From the NCBI GenBank assembly GCA_964600235.1, contig CAZRIV010000004.1, forward strand, positions 124,001 to 188,000: a stretch of 64,000 bases of DNA, given 5' to 3'. Positions 37,180-46,872 of the stretch are shown piece by piece. The translations under genes were made by a program, and so were the position numbers. Numbering within the stretch: position 1 is the stretch's first letter; every line of letters begins with the position of its first letter. Source of the stretch: MWEI01 sp964600235 (GTDB lineage: Bacteria > Desulfobacterota > Desulfomonilia > UBA1062). The notes beneath the pieces were generated by a model. The model was given only the letters and a program-made list of their open reading frames with translations. It searched no databases and was not told the DNA's origin.

Positions 37180-40100
37180 CTACACCGGGCTCGCGAAGAC
37201 CGCAACGCGGTACCCGAGACGCTCCAGGATCTTCCGCCCGGATTCCAGTATGCCCGTCTCGTCGTCCACGAACAGGATCCGGCCGCTCCCCCGCTTCAGC
37301 GCCGCACCCTCATCCTGGGTGTGAACCGCTTCGCTCCCCACCAGCGGCAGCAGGATGTGGAAGGTCGTCCCCATCCCGGGCTCGCTGTACACGGTGATGG
37401 CTCCCCCCATCTCCTTGATGATGCCGTGCACCACGGAAAGACCCATCCCCGTTCCCTCCCCGCGCTCCTTGGTGGTGAAGAACGGGTCGAAGATCTTGCC
37501 GATGATCGTGCCGGGTATGCCGGTCCCGGTGTCGGAGACGCTCATGCGCAGGTAGGGCCCCGGTTCGAGGCCCGGGTAGTGCTGTACCGAATCCCTGTCC
37601 AGCCCCACCTCGTTCATGTCCACCGTGAGCACCCCTCCCGTGTCCTTCATGGCGTGCGCCGCGTTGGTGAACAGGTTCATCACGATCTGGTGCATCTGGG
37701 TGGGGTCGGCCAGCACCGTGGCCGATGGGGCCGATACGTTCTGCCTGATCTCGATGGTGCTCGGCAGGGACGCCCTGAGCAGCTTGATGGTCTCCTTCAC
37801 GATGGGCGCGATGATGATGGCTTCCTTCTTGATCTCGCTCTGCCGGCTGAAGGCCAGGATCTGCTTCACCAGGTCCCGCGCCCTGATGCCTGCCCTGATG
37901 ACCTGATCGATGTCGTCCTGAACGGGCTCGCCGTCTTGGTTCTTCATCCTGGCCAGCTCGGCATAGCCGAGCACCGAGGAGAGGATGTTGTTGAAGTCAT
38001 GGGCGATCCCGCCCGCCAGCGTCCCGATGGACTCCATCTTCTGGGCCTGGATGAGCCGGGCCTGGAACTGGGCCTTCTCCTGCTCGGCCAGCCTGCGCTG
38101 CGTGATGTCCCGGCACAGGAACACGGTCCCGGAAGGGGTGCCGTCGGCGTTGCGCAGGGTGTCCCCGTTGACCTCGAAACTGATCCTCATGCCGTCTTTC
38201 ATGACCAGATCGTATTCCTGCGTCCCTACCTCGCTGTCCTGCCTGAGAAGATTGTTCTCAATGGCCCTGTCCCGGTCTTCGGGGGCGATGAACGTGAGTA
38301 CGTTGCTCCCCACCAGCTCTTCCCTGGTATACCCGCTCAGCTCGAGGGCATGGTCGTTCACGTAAGATATCGCACCATCCTGGGTTGTCTGGATAATGAA
38401 ATCGGGGATCGTCGTCACCAGCCTGGAGTACAGCTCCTCGCTCCTGCGCAGCGCCTCCTCGGCCTGCTTGCGGTCCGTAATGTCGATGATCTGGCCCAGA
38501 AGGCAGGGCTCGCCCGCAATGGTGATGGGGACGGAGGAAAGAAGGCCCCAGAAGGTCCCTCCGGCCTTGTTCCTGAACTGAATCTCCCGGTCCTTTATCA
38601 TGCCGGAATCCATGGCTTCCCGGGGAACGCTCTCCACCAGGGAGCGGTCGACCAGCAGATCCAGTTCGTTGATGGTATGCCCGACTATCTCGTCACGTTC
38701 GTAGCCGTGCAGGTGCAAGAAACTCCCGTTCACATCGATGAAGCGTGCATCGCGGAGGGTCGTAATCGTCATTATGGTGGGGCTGTTGTGGAAGGCCAGG
38801 GAGAATTTCTCCTCTGAAGCCCGAATATTTTCTTCCGCCTGCCTGCTCTCGGTGAGGTCCCGTAGGATGGTCGAGAGGTATTCCAGCGAGCCGTCCGGTG
38901 ATCGATGCGCCATGATGACCTGTGAGGTCGGGACTTCCGTGCCGTCCTTTCTCACGATCGCGGTCTCACCGCTCCATATGCCCTTTGCCATGGCCGTCGG
39001 GATGCCCTCTTCCGCAATGATGTGTGCGGCCCAGTCAGGGTGGGCCCTTGAGAGAGGGAAGCCGCTCAGACCTTCGTCTGCCTCTATCCCCATCATGCGG
39101 TATCCGGCCTGATTCAGATAAAAGACCTCGCCGTCCGGGTATGCCGCTGAAACCAGGTCGCTCGTGTTGTCAAGGATCGCCATGAGGCGTGCGCGCTCTT
39201 GCTCGGCCTGCTTCCGCTCAGTGATGTCGTTGAGCATGTTTATCACGAGAAGTCTTCCGGCAACCGTCATCAGGCGGGCATAGATGAGCAGGGTGGAACG
39301 CTTATTGTCAAGGGGGCGGATCATCTCCAGTTCCTCGTTTTCCAGCCACCCCTGGTCCATCAGCTTCCGGCCTGCCCGGATCATGTCCTCGGGGTCCACC
39401 GCCCTGGCAACCTGAGGAAATTCGGAAGGCATATGGCCTATGAGGTCTTCCCTGGGAAGCCCAACACTCTCACACATCTTGCGGTTTACATCATAGAACC
39501 GGCCTTCAGTATCCGTTATCACAAAGGGCAGTGGCGTATGCTCGAAGATGGTCCGGAACTTCTCCTCACTGATTCGCAGGGCATCCTCAGCTTGTTTGCG
39601 CGCGGTGATATCAACCGCCACGCCCATGAAATAGAGCGGTTTTCCCTGTGCATCCTTCACGGCAACCCCGCTGTTCATGAACCAGATCCATTCGCCGCTG
39701 GCATGCCTGACGCGGAATTCTGCGATCTTGTGAGGTTGGCCGGTCTCGTACACATTCTTTACAACCTCCAGACAGGCCGGCGCATCGTCCGGGTGGACAT
39801 AGGGGACGAAGCTTTTTCCTATTGTTTCAGCCACGGGAAATCCGGTGAAACGCTCCCATGACGGCGAGATATGGAGGAATGTGCCATCCCAGGAAATCAT
39901 GTGAATGATCTCCTCTGCATTTTCAAAAATCGATTGCAGGCGCTCATCTCTCTCACGCAGGGCTTCCTCCGCCTGTTTCCGTTCCGTGATGTCCGTGAGG
40001 AAGGACAGCGTGGCTTTTCTTCCTTCCCACTGGATGAGAACCGCGTTGATCTCCACCCGGAGGACTCTCCCCGCACGGTTCAGGATCCTGAAGGAGTAGC

Positions 40101-41445
40101 TGTGGGGCAGGTCCTCATCACCCTGGAGTCTCCTTGCATGACGTTCCACGACCATGGCCCTGTCTTCGGGATGGAGATACCTCTCAATGCCGGAATTCAG
40201 GATCTCTTCGCGGTCATGGCCGAGGATCTCACAGCATTTTGCATTCACGAACCGGAACACGCTGTCCTGTATCACAAAGATGGCCTCGTTGGCGTTCTCC
40301 ACGAGCAGGCGGTACTTCTCCTCGCTGGCCTGCAGTTCCTCGGTGCGCTCCGCCACTGTCTTCTCCAGCACTTCTCTTTTCGAGAACATGGATGAGATGT
40401 ACAGGCCGAGCACGAAGGTGAGCATGAACCCTGCAGGCAGGATCAGCCAGAAGGTCAGGGGATAGTTGCGCTCCATGTAGGCTTGTCCTGCAACGATCTC
40501 CAAACGCAGCGTACGGTCTGCGAACCCGAAACTCCGTTGAAGCCTTGGCGGTGAAGGCAGGAACGCTGATATCCAGGAGCCCTTCGTGTGGTGTCCGGAA
40601 GATCCGAGAACGATGGGCTTTGCATCCTCGGGATTCGATACGTCATGAAGGGTCAACACCACGTCTTCCGACCCCATGGTCTTGAGCAGATACGCCTTCA
40701 GGGAGTCTTCCTGCAGGATCGCCACGGCAAAACCCTGGATGGCCCATGCCATCATGCCGCCCGTCTCACGCCGGAAATCCTTCTTGTGGCAGGGGACAAT
40801 AATCGCGACGGCGGGCCTGCCGTTCATCATCGCGTCGGCCTTTGAGCATGTCACGGTCCTGCCGGTCGTGACTGCCTTCTCGAACCCGGCGAGGACCTCC
40901 GGGACTGCTCCCATGTTGAACCCGATATGTTCACGGTACCCCTGGTTTGTGGACGCGATGTAGAAGATGGGATAATAGACCCCGCGGTCGCCAGGGGTTA
41001 CAGGGTTCCTGTCCGGCCCCCGTTCGAATATGATGAATTGCCGGTGGAGCACTCCACTCGCGGATTCCTGAAAACTGCTGGAATCCTCTTTCGAGACGGC
41101 AGGGACCCATGCAATGGCAGACATCTCCGGCGTGCCGGCAAGCATGGGCTGCGTAAAAGACAGGAATTCATGCGGCTCGACCAGTTCGGATGCCTGGAAG
41201 AGCCTCACGAGTGTTTCAACCGTCAGCAGGTCGTTGTTCAGCTGCGATTCGATGAGGTTTGCACGGATGGCCGCATCGCTCTCGAACTCCCTTAGGAATT
41301 TGTCGAACTCCTGCAGTCTGATCTCCCGGAAGAACCAGAAAGTGACGAGAAGGCCTGCGGCGATGATGAAGACAAGCACCCATCTCTTGCCATGCGTCGA
41401 AGCATCATGGGAGCTGAAACATTTTTTTGCATATATCACGCTCAA
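37180..41445 (-). CDS. CHASE-domain hybrid histidine kinase with six PAS domains, truncated in its receiver
   Basis: A 1421-residue membrane kinase up to the amber stop. TM1 (WVLVFIIAAGLLVTFWFF) is at about 22-40, a CHASE-type periplasmic sensing domain at about 55-310, and TM2 (FWLILPAGFMLTFVLGLYI) near 325. Six PAS domains follow (starts at EEKYRLLVENANEAI, RLQSIFENAEEII, KFRTIFEHTPLPF, RLMAILDNTSDLV, KFSLAFHNSPTIM, LYSRLVTTIPDFI). The HisKA H-box GGIAHDFNN is near residue 1147, then HATPase motifs VSDTGTGIPG and GTGMGLSVV. The receiver starts with ILFVDDETG but stops after ASPV. The kinase core is intact. It can still partner with the NtrC-type regulator downstream. Confidence 0.9.
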   Translation of the reverse strand: MSVIYAKKCFSSHDASTHGKRWVLVFIIAAGLLVTFWFFREIRLQEFDKFLREFESDAAIRANLIESQLNNDLLTVETLVRLFQASELVEPHEFLSFTQPMLAGTPEMSAIAWVPAVSKEDSSSFQESASGVLHRQFIIFERGPDRNPVTPGDRGVYYPIFYIASTNQGYREHIGFNMGAVPEVLAGFEKAVTTGRTVTCSKADAMMNGRPAVAIIVPCHKKDFRRETGGMMAWAIQGFAVAILQEDSLKAYLLKTMGSEDVVLTLHDVSNPEDAKPIVLGSSGHHTKGSWISAFLPSPPRLQRSFGFADRTLRLEIVAGQAYMERNYPLTFWLILPAGFMLTFVLGLYISSMFSKREVLEKTVAERTEELQASEEKYRLLVENANEAIFVIQDSVFRFVNAKCCEILGHDREEILNSGIERYLHPEDRAMVVERHARRLQGDEDLPHSYSFRILNRAGRVLRVEINAVLIQWEGRKATLSFLTDITERKQAEEALRERDERLQSIFENAEEIIHMISWDGTFLHISPSWERFTGFPVAETIGKSFVPYVHPDDAPACLEVVKNVYETGQPHKIAEFRVRHASGEWIWFMNSGVAVKDAQGKPLYFMGVAVDITARKQAEDALRISEEKFRTIFEHTPLPFVITDTEGRFYDVNRKMCESVGLPREDLIGHMPSEFPQVARAVDPEDMIRAGRKLMDQGWLENEELEMIRPLDNKRSTLLIYARLMTVAGRLLVINMLNDITERKQAEQERARLMAILDNTSDLVSAAYPDGEVFYLNQAGYRMMGIEADEGLSGFPLSRAHPDWAAHIIAEEGIPTAMAKGIWSGETAIVRKDGTEVPTSQVIMAHRSPDGSLEYLSTILRDLTESRQAEENIRASEEKFSLAFHNSPTIMTITTLRDARFIDVNGSFLHLHGYERDEIVGHTINELDLLVDRSLVESVPREAMDSGMIKDREIQFRNKAGGTFWGLLSSVPITIAGEPCLLGQIIDITDRKQAEEALRRSEELYSRLVTTIPDFIIQTTQDGAISYVNDHALELSGYTREELVGSNVLTFIAPEDRDRAIENNLLRQDSEVGTQEYDLVMKDGMRISFEVNGDTLRNADGTPSGTVFLCRDITQRRLAEQEKAQFQARLIQAQKMESIGTLAGGIAHDFNNILSSVLGYAELARMKNQDGEPVQDDIDQVIRAGIRARDLVKQILAFSRQSEIKKEAIIIAPIVKETIKLLRASLPSTIEIRQNVSAPSATVLADPTQMHQIVMNLFTNAAHAMKDTGGVLTVDMNEVGLDRDSVQHYPGLEPGPYLRMSVSDTGTGIPGTIIGKIFDPFFTTKERGEGTGMGLSVVHGIIKEMGGAITVYSEPGMGTTFHILLPLVGSEAVHTQDEGAALKRGSGRILFVDDETGILESGRKILERLGYRVAVFASPV

Positions 41446-41559
41446 GCCTCCTCAGCCCTCTTAAGAGATGCGATCAGGACACCTGAAATACATATAATTC
41501 CCTTTCCTTTCAGTTCCGACAGCAAACAGAGTAAATTTATGAAAAAATATGCAATATAT

Positions 41560-41589
41560 ATTATATAAAGGCCAGTTAAGACTATTCAA
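41560..41589 (-). promoter_or_regulatory. Possible sigma-70 promoter for the giant hybrid kinase
   Basis: On the minus strand TTGAAT (41589-41584) and TATAAT (41565-41560) are separated by 18 bases, about 115 bases before the kinase start at 41445, in an A/T-rich stretch. The -10 box is perfect and the -35 box weaker. Confidence 0.4.
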
Positions 41590-41689
41590 GCACGACAGTA
41601 TTTAGTTCTACGGCAAGCAAAAAGGCGGCTTGTATGTGAATACCATTGCAAAACTTCAGAGCGTATGTTGAACAGCACTTTAAAATTTA

Positions 41690-41760
41690 CCCGAACAAAT
41701 CATGCATGTGAGTGAACCAGCCAAAATGCCCGTTCCACTCGCATGCATGATTTGTTCGGG
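41690..41760. repeat. Family-2 hairpin element, copy B
   Basis: Bases 41690-41714 (CCCGAACAAATCATGCATG...) pair with 41736-41760, 25 bases with one G-U-type mismatch. GTTGAACAGCAC at 41667 is shared with copy C at 22.5 kb, and the stem base resembles copies A and C. It lies between the divergent kinase promoter region and the end of the acyl-CoA dehydrogenase gene. The rest of the 503-base spacer (41761-41948) holds only a small GAGTTC/GAACTC hairpin near 41910. Confidence 0.7.
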
Positions 41761-41948
41761 CTAGGGTTTATTGAGCTGAATTCATTGCTCGCACGAGTTA
41801 TGCAGGAGTCATGTGTGTTTAGTACAGGGCCTCTGAGAAAAACCAGCGTGCCATGACGACTGAGACAGTCTTCTTCTTATTGGCCGGTATCGGCGATGAT
41901 TTTAACGAGTTCTAAAGGAACTCGCCAGATAAGGCCGGAGGATATTCT

Positions 41949-43757
41949 TCAGGTTACAGTGCCCAGTATCGCCCTGGTCCTGCCGAAAAACTTGGGGAAT
42001 TCCCGGGTTAGGAAGAACCGTGAAGCCGCCACCTTTCTCTCATAGAAGGCCGCTTCACTGTTTTCCTGTGTGGCCCTTTCCGGTTCCTTCCCTGCTGCAT
42101 GCTCCCTGATCTTTGGCAGGGTCAGGGTGAGGCCCCACAGATGCATCCAGGCCAGGCTCAGCATGAACATGGCCTGCTGGGCAGGCGTGGTGAGCATCAG
42201 CAGCTCCTCCATGCGGCCTGAAGACAGGTGGCCTTCCAGCGCCGAGACAACTTCATCCATTTTTGCCAGGGCCTCGGCAACGATATCAACGCAGGATGCA
42301 TCCACCACCTGCCGTGCAGATTCAACGGTCTCCATCACGCGTTCCCGGAAGACGGAATAGTTGTACCGGCCCGGGTTCAGGAGGACCTTTCTCAGCACGA
42401 TGTCCATGGACTGTATGCCGTTGGTCCCTTCCACTATGGACAGGGCCTTGCATGACCGGGCGAGGCGTTCCACGGGATAGTCCCGGCAGAACCCGTACCC
42501 GCCGAAGACCTGAATGGCCTCCGAGGTAATGAGCCAGACCATGTCCGTGTTCCCGGCCTTGCACAGCGGGGTGAGCAGATCCACCATGGCTCGCGCCCGC
42601 CTGGCGGCCTCGCCGACCTCCAGCTCGGCCATGTCGATGCTGAACGCCAGGTAGTAGGTGAACATCCTCATACCCTCGACATAGGCCCTCATCCACAGGA
42701 GCATCCTCATCACGTCCGGGTGCTCCATGATGGGTACGGCCGGGGCTTTCGCATCCAGCATCCTGGAGTAATGGGCACCCTGGATCCTCTCGCGGGCGTA
42801 CGAAAGGGCGTGCTGGCAGGCCGCAGACGAGCTGGCCAGCCCCTGGAGGCCGCAGAAGATCCTCTCTTCGTTCATCATCTCGAACATGATCTTCATACCC
42901 TGGCCGATCCCGCCCAGGAGGTAGCCCGTACAGGTCCCCTCGTCGCCGAAGGAGAGCGAGCAGGTGGGCCCGGCGTGGAACCCCATCTTCTTCTCAACAC
43001 CCGTGCAGAAAACGCCGTTGCGTTGCATAAGGGACCCTTTGGAATCCACGAGGAACTTAGGGACAATGAACAGCGAGAGCCCCCTGGTTCCCTCCGGCGC
43101 TCCTTCGGTCCTCGCGAGGACCAGGTGGATGATGTTCTCCGTCAGATCGTGCTCGCCGGCCGATATGAACATCTTTCGGCCTTCTATGGCATAGGTGCCC
43201 TCTGCCATGGACACGGCGTGCGTTGTCACCCTGCCCACGTCAGAGCCTGCACCGGGCTCGGTGAGGCACATGGTGCCGCCCCAGGTCCCCGTGAGCATCT
43301 TCTCCAGGTAAAGATCCTTCTGGTCGGGTGTGCCGAACCTCCTGATGAGCCCGGCTGCGCTTCCGGTGAGCAGGCTCATGAAGGCCAGCGCCGCGCTTGC
43401 GGAGCAGAAGAGCTCCTTGCATGCGATGGAAACACTCATGGGCAACCCCCGTGGGTCATCCCTGTCGGATATGGTTATGAAGCCGGCATCCACCATGGCC
43501 CGATACGGACCGTGGACGTATGACGGCACCTTCACCTCGCCGGTCTGCGGATCGTATGACAGACCGTCTTCCTCTGCCTTCCCGTCAACCGGATACCACT
43601 CGTCCAGGGAAATCCTCCGGGCAAGCCTGATGGTGTCCTCCACGAGGTCCCTGTCGAGTGATTCGTACCGGGGATATGTCTGGAGGCCTTCAATATTGAG
43701 CATCTCGAAGAGAACGAAGCTAATATCGCGCATGTCTACCAGCGGGGTCTGTGCCAT
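41949..43757 (-). CDS. Acyl-CoA dehydrogenase with C-terminal extension domain
   Basis: A 602-residue paralogue of the enzyme at 17739-19601, with the same layout. Motifs are CLTEPGAGSDVGRV, GRKMFISAGEHDLTENIIH, VFGGYGFCRDYPVERLAR and IVEGTNGIQSMDIVL, whose Glu is at the catalytic-base position. It uses FAD to form enoyl-CoA. The cysteine at the start of the CLTEPG motif replaces Ala of the paralogue. The C-terminal 110 residues are the helical extension. It is preceded on the same strand, 33 bases upstream, by a cysteine synthase gene; the reason for that pairing is unclear. ATG 43757 gives a normal N-terminus. Confidence 0.93.
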   Translation of the reverse strand: MAQTPLVDMRDISFVLFEMLNIEGLQTYPRYESLDRDLVEDTIRLARRISLDEWYPVDGKAEEDGLSYDPQTGEVKVPSYVHGPYRAMVDAGFITISDRDDPRGLPMSVSIACKELFCSASAALAFMSLLTGSAAGLIRRFGTPDQKDLYLEKMLTGTWGGTMCLTEPGAGSDVGRVTTHAVSMAEGTYAIEGRKMFISAGEHDLTENIIHLVLARTEGAPEGTRGLSLFIVPKFLVDSKGSLMQRNGVFCTGVEKKMGFHAGPTCSLSFGDEGTCTGYLLGGIGQGMKIMFEMMNEERIFCGLQGLASSSAACQHALSYARERIQGAHYSRMLDAKAPAVPIMEHPDVMRMLLWMRAYVEGMRMFTYYLAFSIDMAELEVGEAARRARAMVDLLTPLCKAGNTDMVWLITSEAIQVFGGYGFCRDYPVERLARSCKALSIVEGTNGIQSMDIVLRKVLLNPGRYNYSVFRERVMETVESARQVVDASCVDIVAEALAKMDEVVSALEGHLSSGRMEELLMLTTPAQQAMFMLSLAWMHLWGLTLTLPKIREHAAGKEPERATQENSEAAFYERKVAASRFFLTREFPKFFGRTRAILGTVT

Positions 43758-43790
43758 TGCAGATTGCCTTTTAAAAAATCCTCATCGGTG

Positions 43791-44699
43791 TTAAATAAGA
43801 CTTGTCGAGAAATACCTTTCCGCGCGGTCCGGCAGGACGGTGGCAATGACCTTGCCCGGTCCGAACTTCGATGCAACCTGAATGCACGCCCACACATTCG
43901 CGCCCGAGGATATGCCCACGAGCAGACCGGCCTTGTGTGCAAGGAGACGGCTGGTCTGAATGGCGTCCTCGTCCGTCACCTCCAGGACCTCGTCGACCAG
44001 GGAGGTGTCCAGCACCGGCGGTATGAAACCGTCTCCTATGCCCTCGATACGGTGCAGGCCCGGCTCATGCCCCAAGAGGGCCGAAACGTTCTTCGGCTCG
44101 ACGGCGACAATGAGGGTGTCCTTGTTCCTCTCCTTGAGGAACCTCCCGACACCCTGCAGCGTGCCGCCGCTTCCCAGACCGGACACGAAGATGTCCACAT
44201 GGTGGTTCAGCTGGGTCCAGATCTCCGGGCCCGTGGTGAGGTAATGGGCCAGAGGGTTGTTGGGATTCTCGAACTGCTGGGGCACATAGACGTTCTCGCG
44301 GGTTTCCTTGAGCTCCTTGATGACTCGTATGCAGCCTTCCAGGCTCTCATTTGCAGGGGTGAGTATGAGCTCGGCGCCCAGGGCCTTGATGATCTTCTTT
44401 CGCTCCTCGCTCATGTTCTCGGGCATGACCACGATGACATGGTGCCCCAGTATGCCGCCCACGAGGGCCATGCCTATACCGGTGTTCCCGGATGTGGGCT
44501 CCGCGATGATGTCCCCCTCTTTGAGTTCGCCTGATTTCCTGGCCTCCTCGAGCATGAACAGGGCCACCCGGTCTTTAATGCTTCCCCCGGGGTTCAGGTG
44601 TTCTGCCTTGGCGAAGATATCGGCGCAAAGAGCGCTCTTCAGGCAGACAATAGGGGTGTTGCCGATCTGATCCAAGACATTCTTCGAATACATGGGCAT
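43791..44699 (-). CDS. cysK: Cysteine synthase (O-acetylserine sulfhydrylase family)
   Basis: A 302-residue fold-type II PLP enzyme. Lys42 in NPGGSIKDR forms the Schiff base. EPTSGNTGIGMA is the substrate-binding loop, GLGSGGTLQGVG the phosphate-binding loop, and GISSGAN the Ser motif near the C-terminus. It makes cysteine from O-acetylserine (or O-phosphoserine) and sulfide. The length and motifs fit CysK, though CysM-like or cystathionine-beta-synthase-like activity is possible. The gene also has an ATG two codons after the first (MPMYSKN). tRNA-Arg lies upstream on the same strand, and the acyl-CoA dehydrogenase gene follows. Confidence 0.9.
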   Translation of the reverse strand: MPMYSKNVLDQIGNTPIVCLKSALCADIFAKAEHLNPGGSIKDRVALFMLEEARKSGELKEGDIIAEPTSGNTGIGMALVGGILGHHVIVVMPENMSEERKKIIKALGAELILTPANESLEGCIRVIKELKETRENVYVPQQFENPNNPLAHYLTTGPEIWTQLNHHVDIFVSGLGSGGTLQGVGRFLKERNKDTLIVAVEPKNVSALLGHEPGLHRIEGIGDGFIPPVLDTSLVDEVLEVTDEDAIQTSRLLAHKAGLLVGISSGANVWACIQVASKFGPGKVIATVLPDRAERYFSTSLI

Positions 44700-44805
44700 C
44701 TACTCCTGATGGAGATATTGGGTACAAATGTCTTCTGCCAGCGTCATGGCGACCTGATCTTTTTATTTCACAAAGGATTTCAAGAGGAACGATTCTTCAA
44801 AGAAG

Positions 44806-44879
44806 TGCGCCCAGCAAGACTCGAACTTGCGACCTTTTGATTCGTAGTCAAACGCTCTATCCAACTGAGCTATGGGCGC
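44806..44879 (-). tRNA. tRNA-Arg (anticodon ACG)
   Basis: The acceptor stem GCGCCCA pairs with TGGGCGC; the D-arm has AGCTCAGTTGGATAGAGC, and the anticodon stem TTTGA/TCAAA encloses CTACGAA, giving anticodon ACG. The T-loop is TTCGAGT. CCA is not encoded. This tRNA reads CGN codons after A34-to-inosine editing. It lies between the ATP synthase terminator and cysK. Confidence 0.95.
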
Positions 44880-44941
44880 ACACGGACATGAACACATCTT
44901 ATAAAAGGATTCTTTGAACGTGTCAATATACCTCGCTACGT

Positions 44942-44967
44942 AAAAGAGGGGCCTGATTCGGCCCCTC
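44942..44967 (-). terminator. Rho-independent terminator of the ATP synthase operon
   Basis: On the minus strand GAGGGGCC pairs with GGCCCCTC around a 6-base loop, followed by TTTTA. It lies 28 bases after the atpC stop. Confidence 0.9.
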
Positions 44968-44994
44968 TTCTCATTGTCCATAGTTCAGACCAGC

Positions 44995-45417
44995 CTACTT
45001 GCTCTTTTCCCAGTTCTCCAGAACCCTGAGCTTTACCTCGGCCGTGTGCAGGCGGTTCTCCCACCTGAGATGTTCCGGGTCTTCCCTGCCGAGTTCACGC
45101 AGTTTCTCATGTGCCTGGTCTATTTCAGCCTTTACCTCATCAGCCTTGATGTCTTCAGCCAGATCGGCCGTCTCGGCCAGGATGATCACCCTGTCGGCGA
45201 TAATCTCGGCAAAGCCGCCGCCTACCGCCACGTAGATATCCCTGTCTTCGGTCTTGACAATGATCTGGCCCGGCTTAAGCGTGGTGAGAAAGGGTGTGTG
45301 CCCTATGAGGACGCCGAACTCGCCCTGGCTGCCGGGCGCGACCACCTCGATGGCCTTGCGGCTGAGCACCGCCTTCTCGGGCGTTACCACGTCAAGCTGC
45401 ATATATTCTTCAGCCAT
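44995..45417 (-). CDS. atpC: ATP synthase F1 epsilon subunit
   Basis: A 140-residue epsilon subunit. The N-terminal beta-sandwich (LDVVTPEKAVLSRKAIEVV, GEFGVLIGHTPFLTTLKPG) and the C-terminal helical hairpin from about residue 90 (ADEVKAEIDQAHEKLRELG) are present. It forms the rotor stalk with gamma and can inhibit ATP hydrolysis. It is the last gene of the cluster, 12 bases after atpD, and a terminator follows. Confidence 0.96.
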   Translation of the reverse strand: MAEEYMQLDVVTPEKAVLSRKAIEVVAPGSQGEFGVLIGHTPFLTTLKPGQIIVKTEDRDIYVAVGGGFAEIIADRVIILAETADLAEDIKADEVKAEIDQAHEKLRELGREDPEHLRWENRLHTAEVKLRVLENWEKSK

Positions 45418-45429
45418 GAATGTTCTCCC

Positions 45430-46839
45430 TTAGTCTGCTGCCAGCTTCTTCGCCTTCTCGACGACCTCTTCGATGGGGCCCACCATGTAGAACGCCTGTT
45501 CGGGCAGGTCATCCATTTCACCGGCAACGATCATCTTGAACCCGCGGACGGTGTCTTTCAGTTCGACATACTTGCCCGGCATACCGGTGAACTGTTCGGC
45601 AACGCTGAAGGACTGTGACAGGAACCTCTGGAGCTTGCGCGCCCTTGAAACGACGAGCTTGTCGTCTTCGGAGAGTTCATCCATGCCGAGGATCGCGATG
45701 ATGTCCTGGAGCTCCTTGTACTTCTGGAGGATCTGCTGCACCTGGCGGGCAACCGTGTAGTGCTCTTCGCCCACGATCTTGGGGTCAAGAATACGCGACG
45801 TCGAGTCGAGCGGGTCCACGGCCGGGTAGATGCCCAGCTCCACGATCTGCCGGGACAGAACCGTGGTGGCGTCCAGATGGCTGAACGTGGTGGCAGGGGC
45901 CGGGTCGGTCAAGTCGTCGGCAGGCACGTAAATGGCCTGAACCGAGGTGATGGACCCCTTGGTGGTCGACGTGATGCGCTCCTGGAGCTCGCCCATGTCG
46001 GTGCCCAGGGTCGGCTGGTATCCAACGGCGGACGGCATGCGGCCGAGCAGAGCGGACACCTCCATACCTGCCTGGGTGAACCGGAAGATGTTGTCGATGA
46101 AGAGCAGCACGTCCTGGTTCTGCTCGTCACGAAAATATTCGGCAACGGCAAGACCTGAAAGGGCCACGCGGGCGCGGGCTCCGGGGGGTTCGTTCATCTG
46201 GCCGTATACGAGGGCCGTCTTGTCGATAACGCCTGACTCTTTCATTTCGAGCCAGAGGTCGTTTCCTTCACGGGTGCGCTCGCCCACGCCGGCGAATACC
46301 GAGTAGCCGCCGTGCTTGGATGCGATGTTATGGATGAGCTCCATGATGAAAACCGTCTTGCCCACGCCGGCTCCGCCGAACAGGCCGATCTTTCCGCCCC
46401 TCATGTACGGCGTAAGCAGGTCGATGACCTTGATGCCGGTCACGAAGGAATCAATCGAGGTGCTCTGTTCGGTGAACTTCGGGGGTTCGCGGTGAATGGG
46501 GTTGCGCTTCTCGGTGCTTACCGGACCCATCTCGTCAACGGGCTTTCCCACGACGTTCAGGATGCGGCCGAGCACAGCGTCTCCAACCGGGATAGAGATG
46601 GGCGCCCCACTGTCCTTAACGGGCATTCCCCTCACCAGACCGTCGGATGAGTCCATGCAGATGGTGCGGACCATGCGATCACCTAAGTGCTGGGCAACCT
46701 CGAGAACCAGATTGTCTTCATCTGCGGAGATAAAGGGATTGGTCACGAACAGGGCGTTATATATGTTAGGCAGTTCTCCCTGAGGGAACTCGACGTCCAC
46801 AACAGCGCCGATGACCTGTGCGATCTTTCCAATGTTCAT
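45430..46839 (-). CDS. atpD: ATP synthase F1 beta subunit
   Basis: A 469-residue catalytic subunit. The P-loop is GGAGVGKTV near residues 155-163. GERTREGNDLW, the DELSEDDK segment and ALSGLAVAEYFRD are standard. Three copies in the F1 head make or split ATP. Its length is normal and all catalytic motifs are intact. It lies between atpG and atpC on the minus strand with short gaps. Confidence 0.98.
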   Translation of the reverse strand: MNIGKIAQVIGAVVDVEFPQGELPNIYNALFVTNPFISADEDNLVLEVAQHLGDRMVRTICMDSSDGLVRGMPVKDSGAPISIPVGDAVLGRILNVVGKPVDEMGPVSTEKRNPIHREPPKFTEQSTSIDSFVTGIKVIDLLTPYMRGGKIGLFGGAGVGKTVFIMELIHNIASKHGGYSVFAGVGERTREGNDLWLEMKESGVIDKTALVYGQMNEPPGARARVALSGLAVAEYFRDEQNQDVLLFIDNIFRFTQAGMEVSALLGRMPSAVGYQPTLGTDMGELQERITSTTKGSITSVQAIYVPADDLTDPAPATTFSHLDATTVLSRQIVELGIYPAVDPLDSTSRILDPKIVGEEHYTVARQVQQILQKYKELQDIIAILGMDELSEDDKLVVSRARKLQRFLSQSFSVAEQFTGMPGKYVELKDTVRGFKMIVAGEMDDLPEQAFYMVGPIEEVVEKAKKLAAD

Positions 46840-46872
46840 AAGTTCACTCCTCCCGATTAGGATCCTAGATTA

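Noticed and set aside
37180..37182. Pyrrolysine at the amber codon of the hybrid kinase
   Set aside because: No pyl genes are in the window and there is no reason for Pyl in a receiver domain; a nonsense change or sequencing error is simpler.
36922..38817. A 631-codon plus-strand frame
   Set aside because: It is antisense to the hybrid kinase; it is Asp/His/Gly-rich with no recognisable domain.
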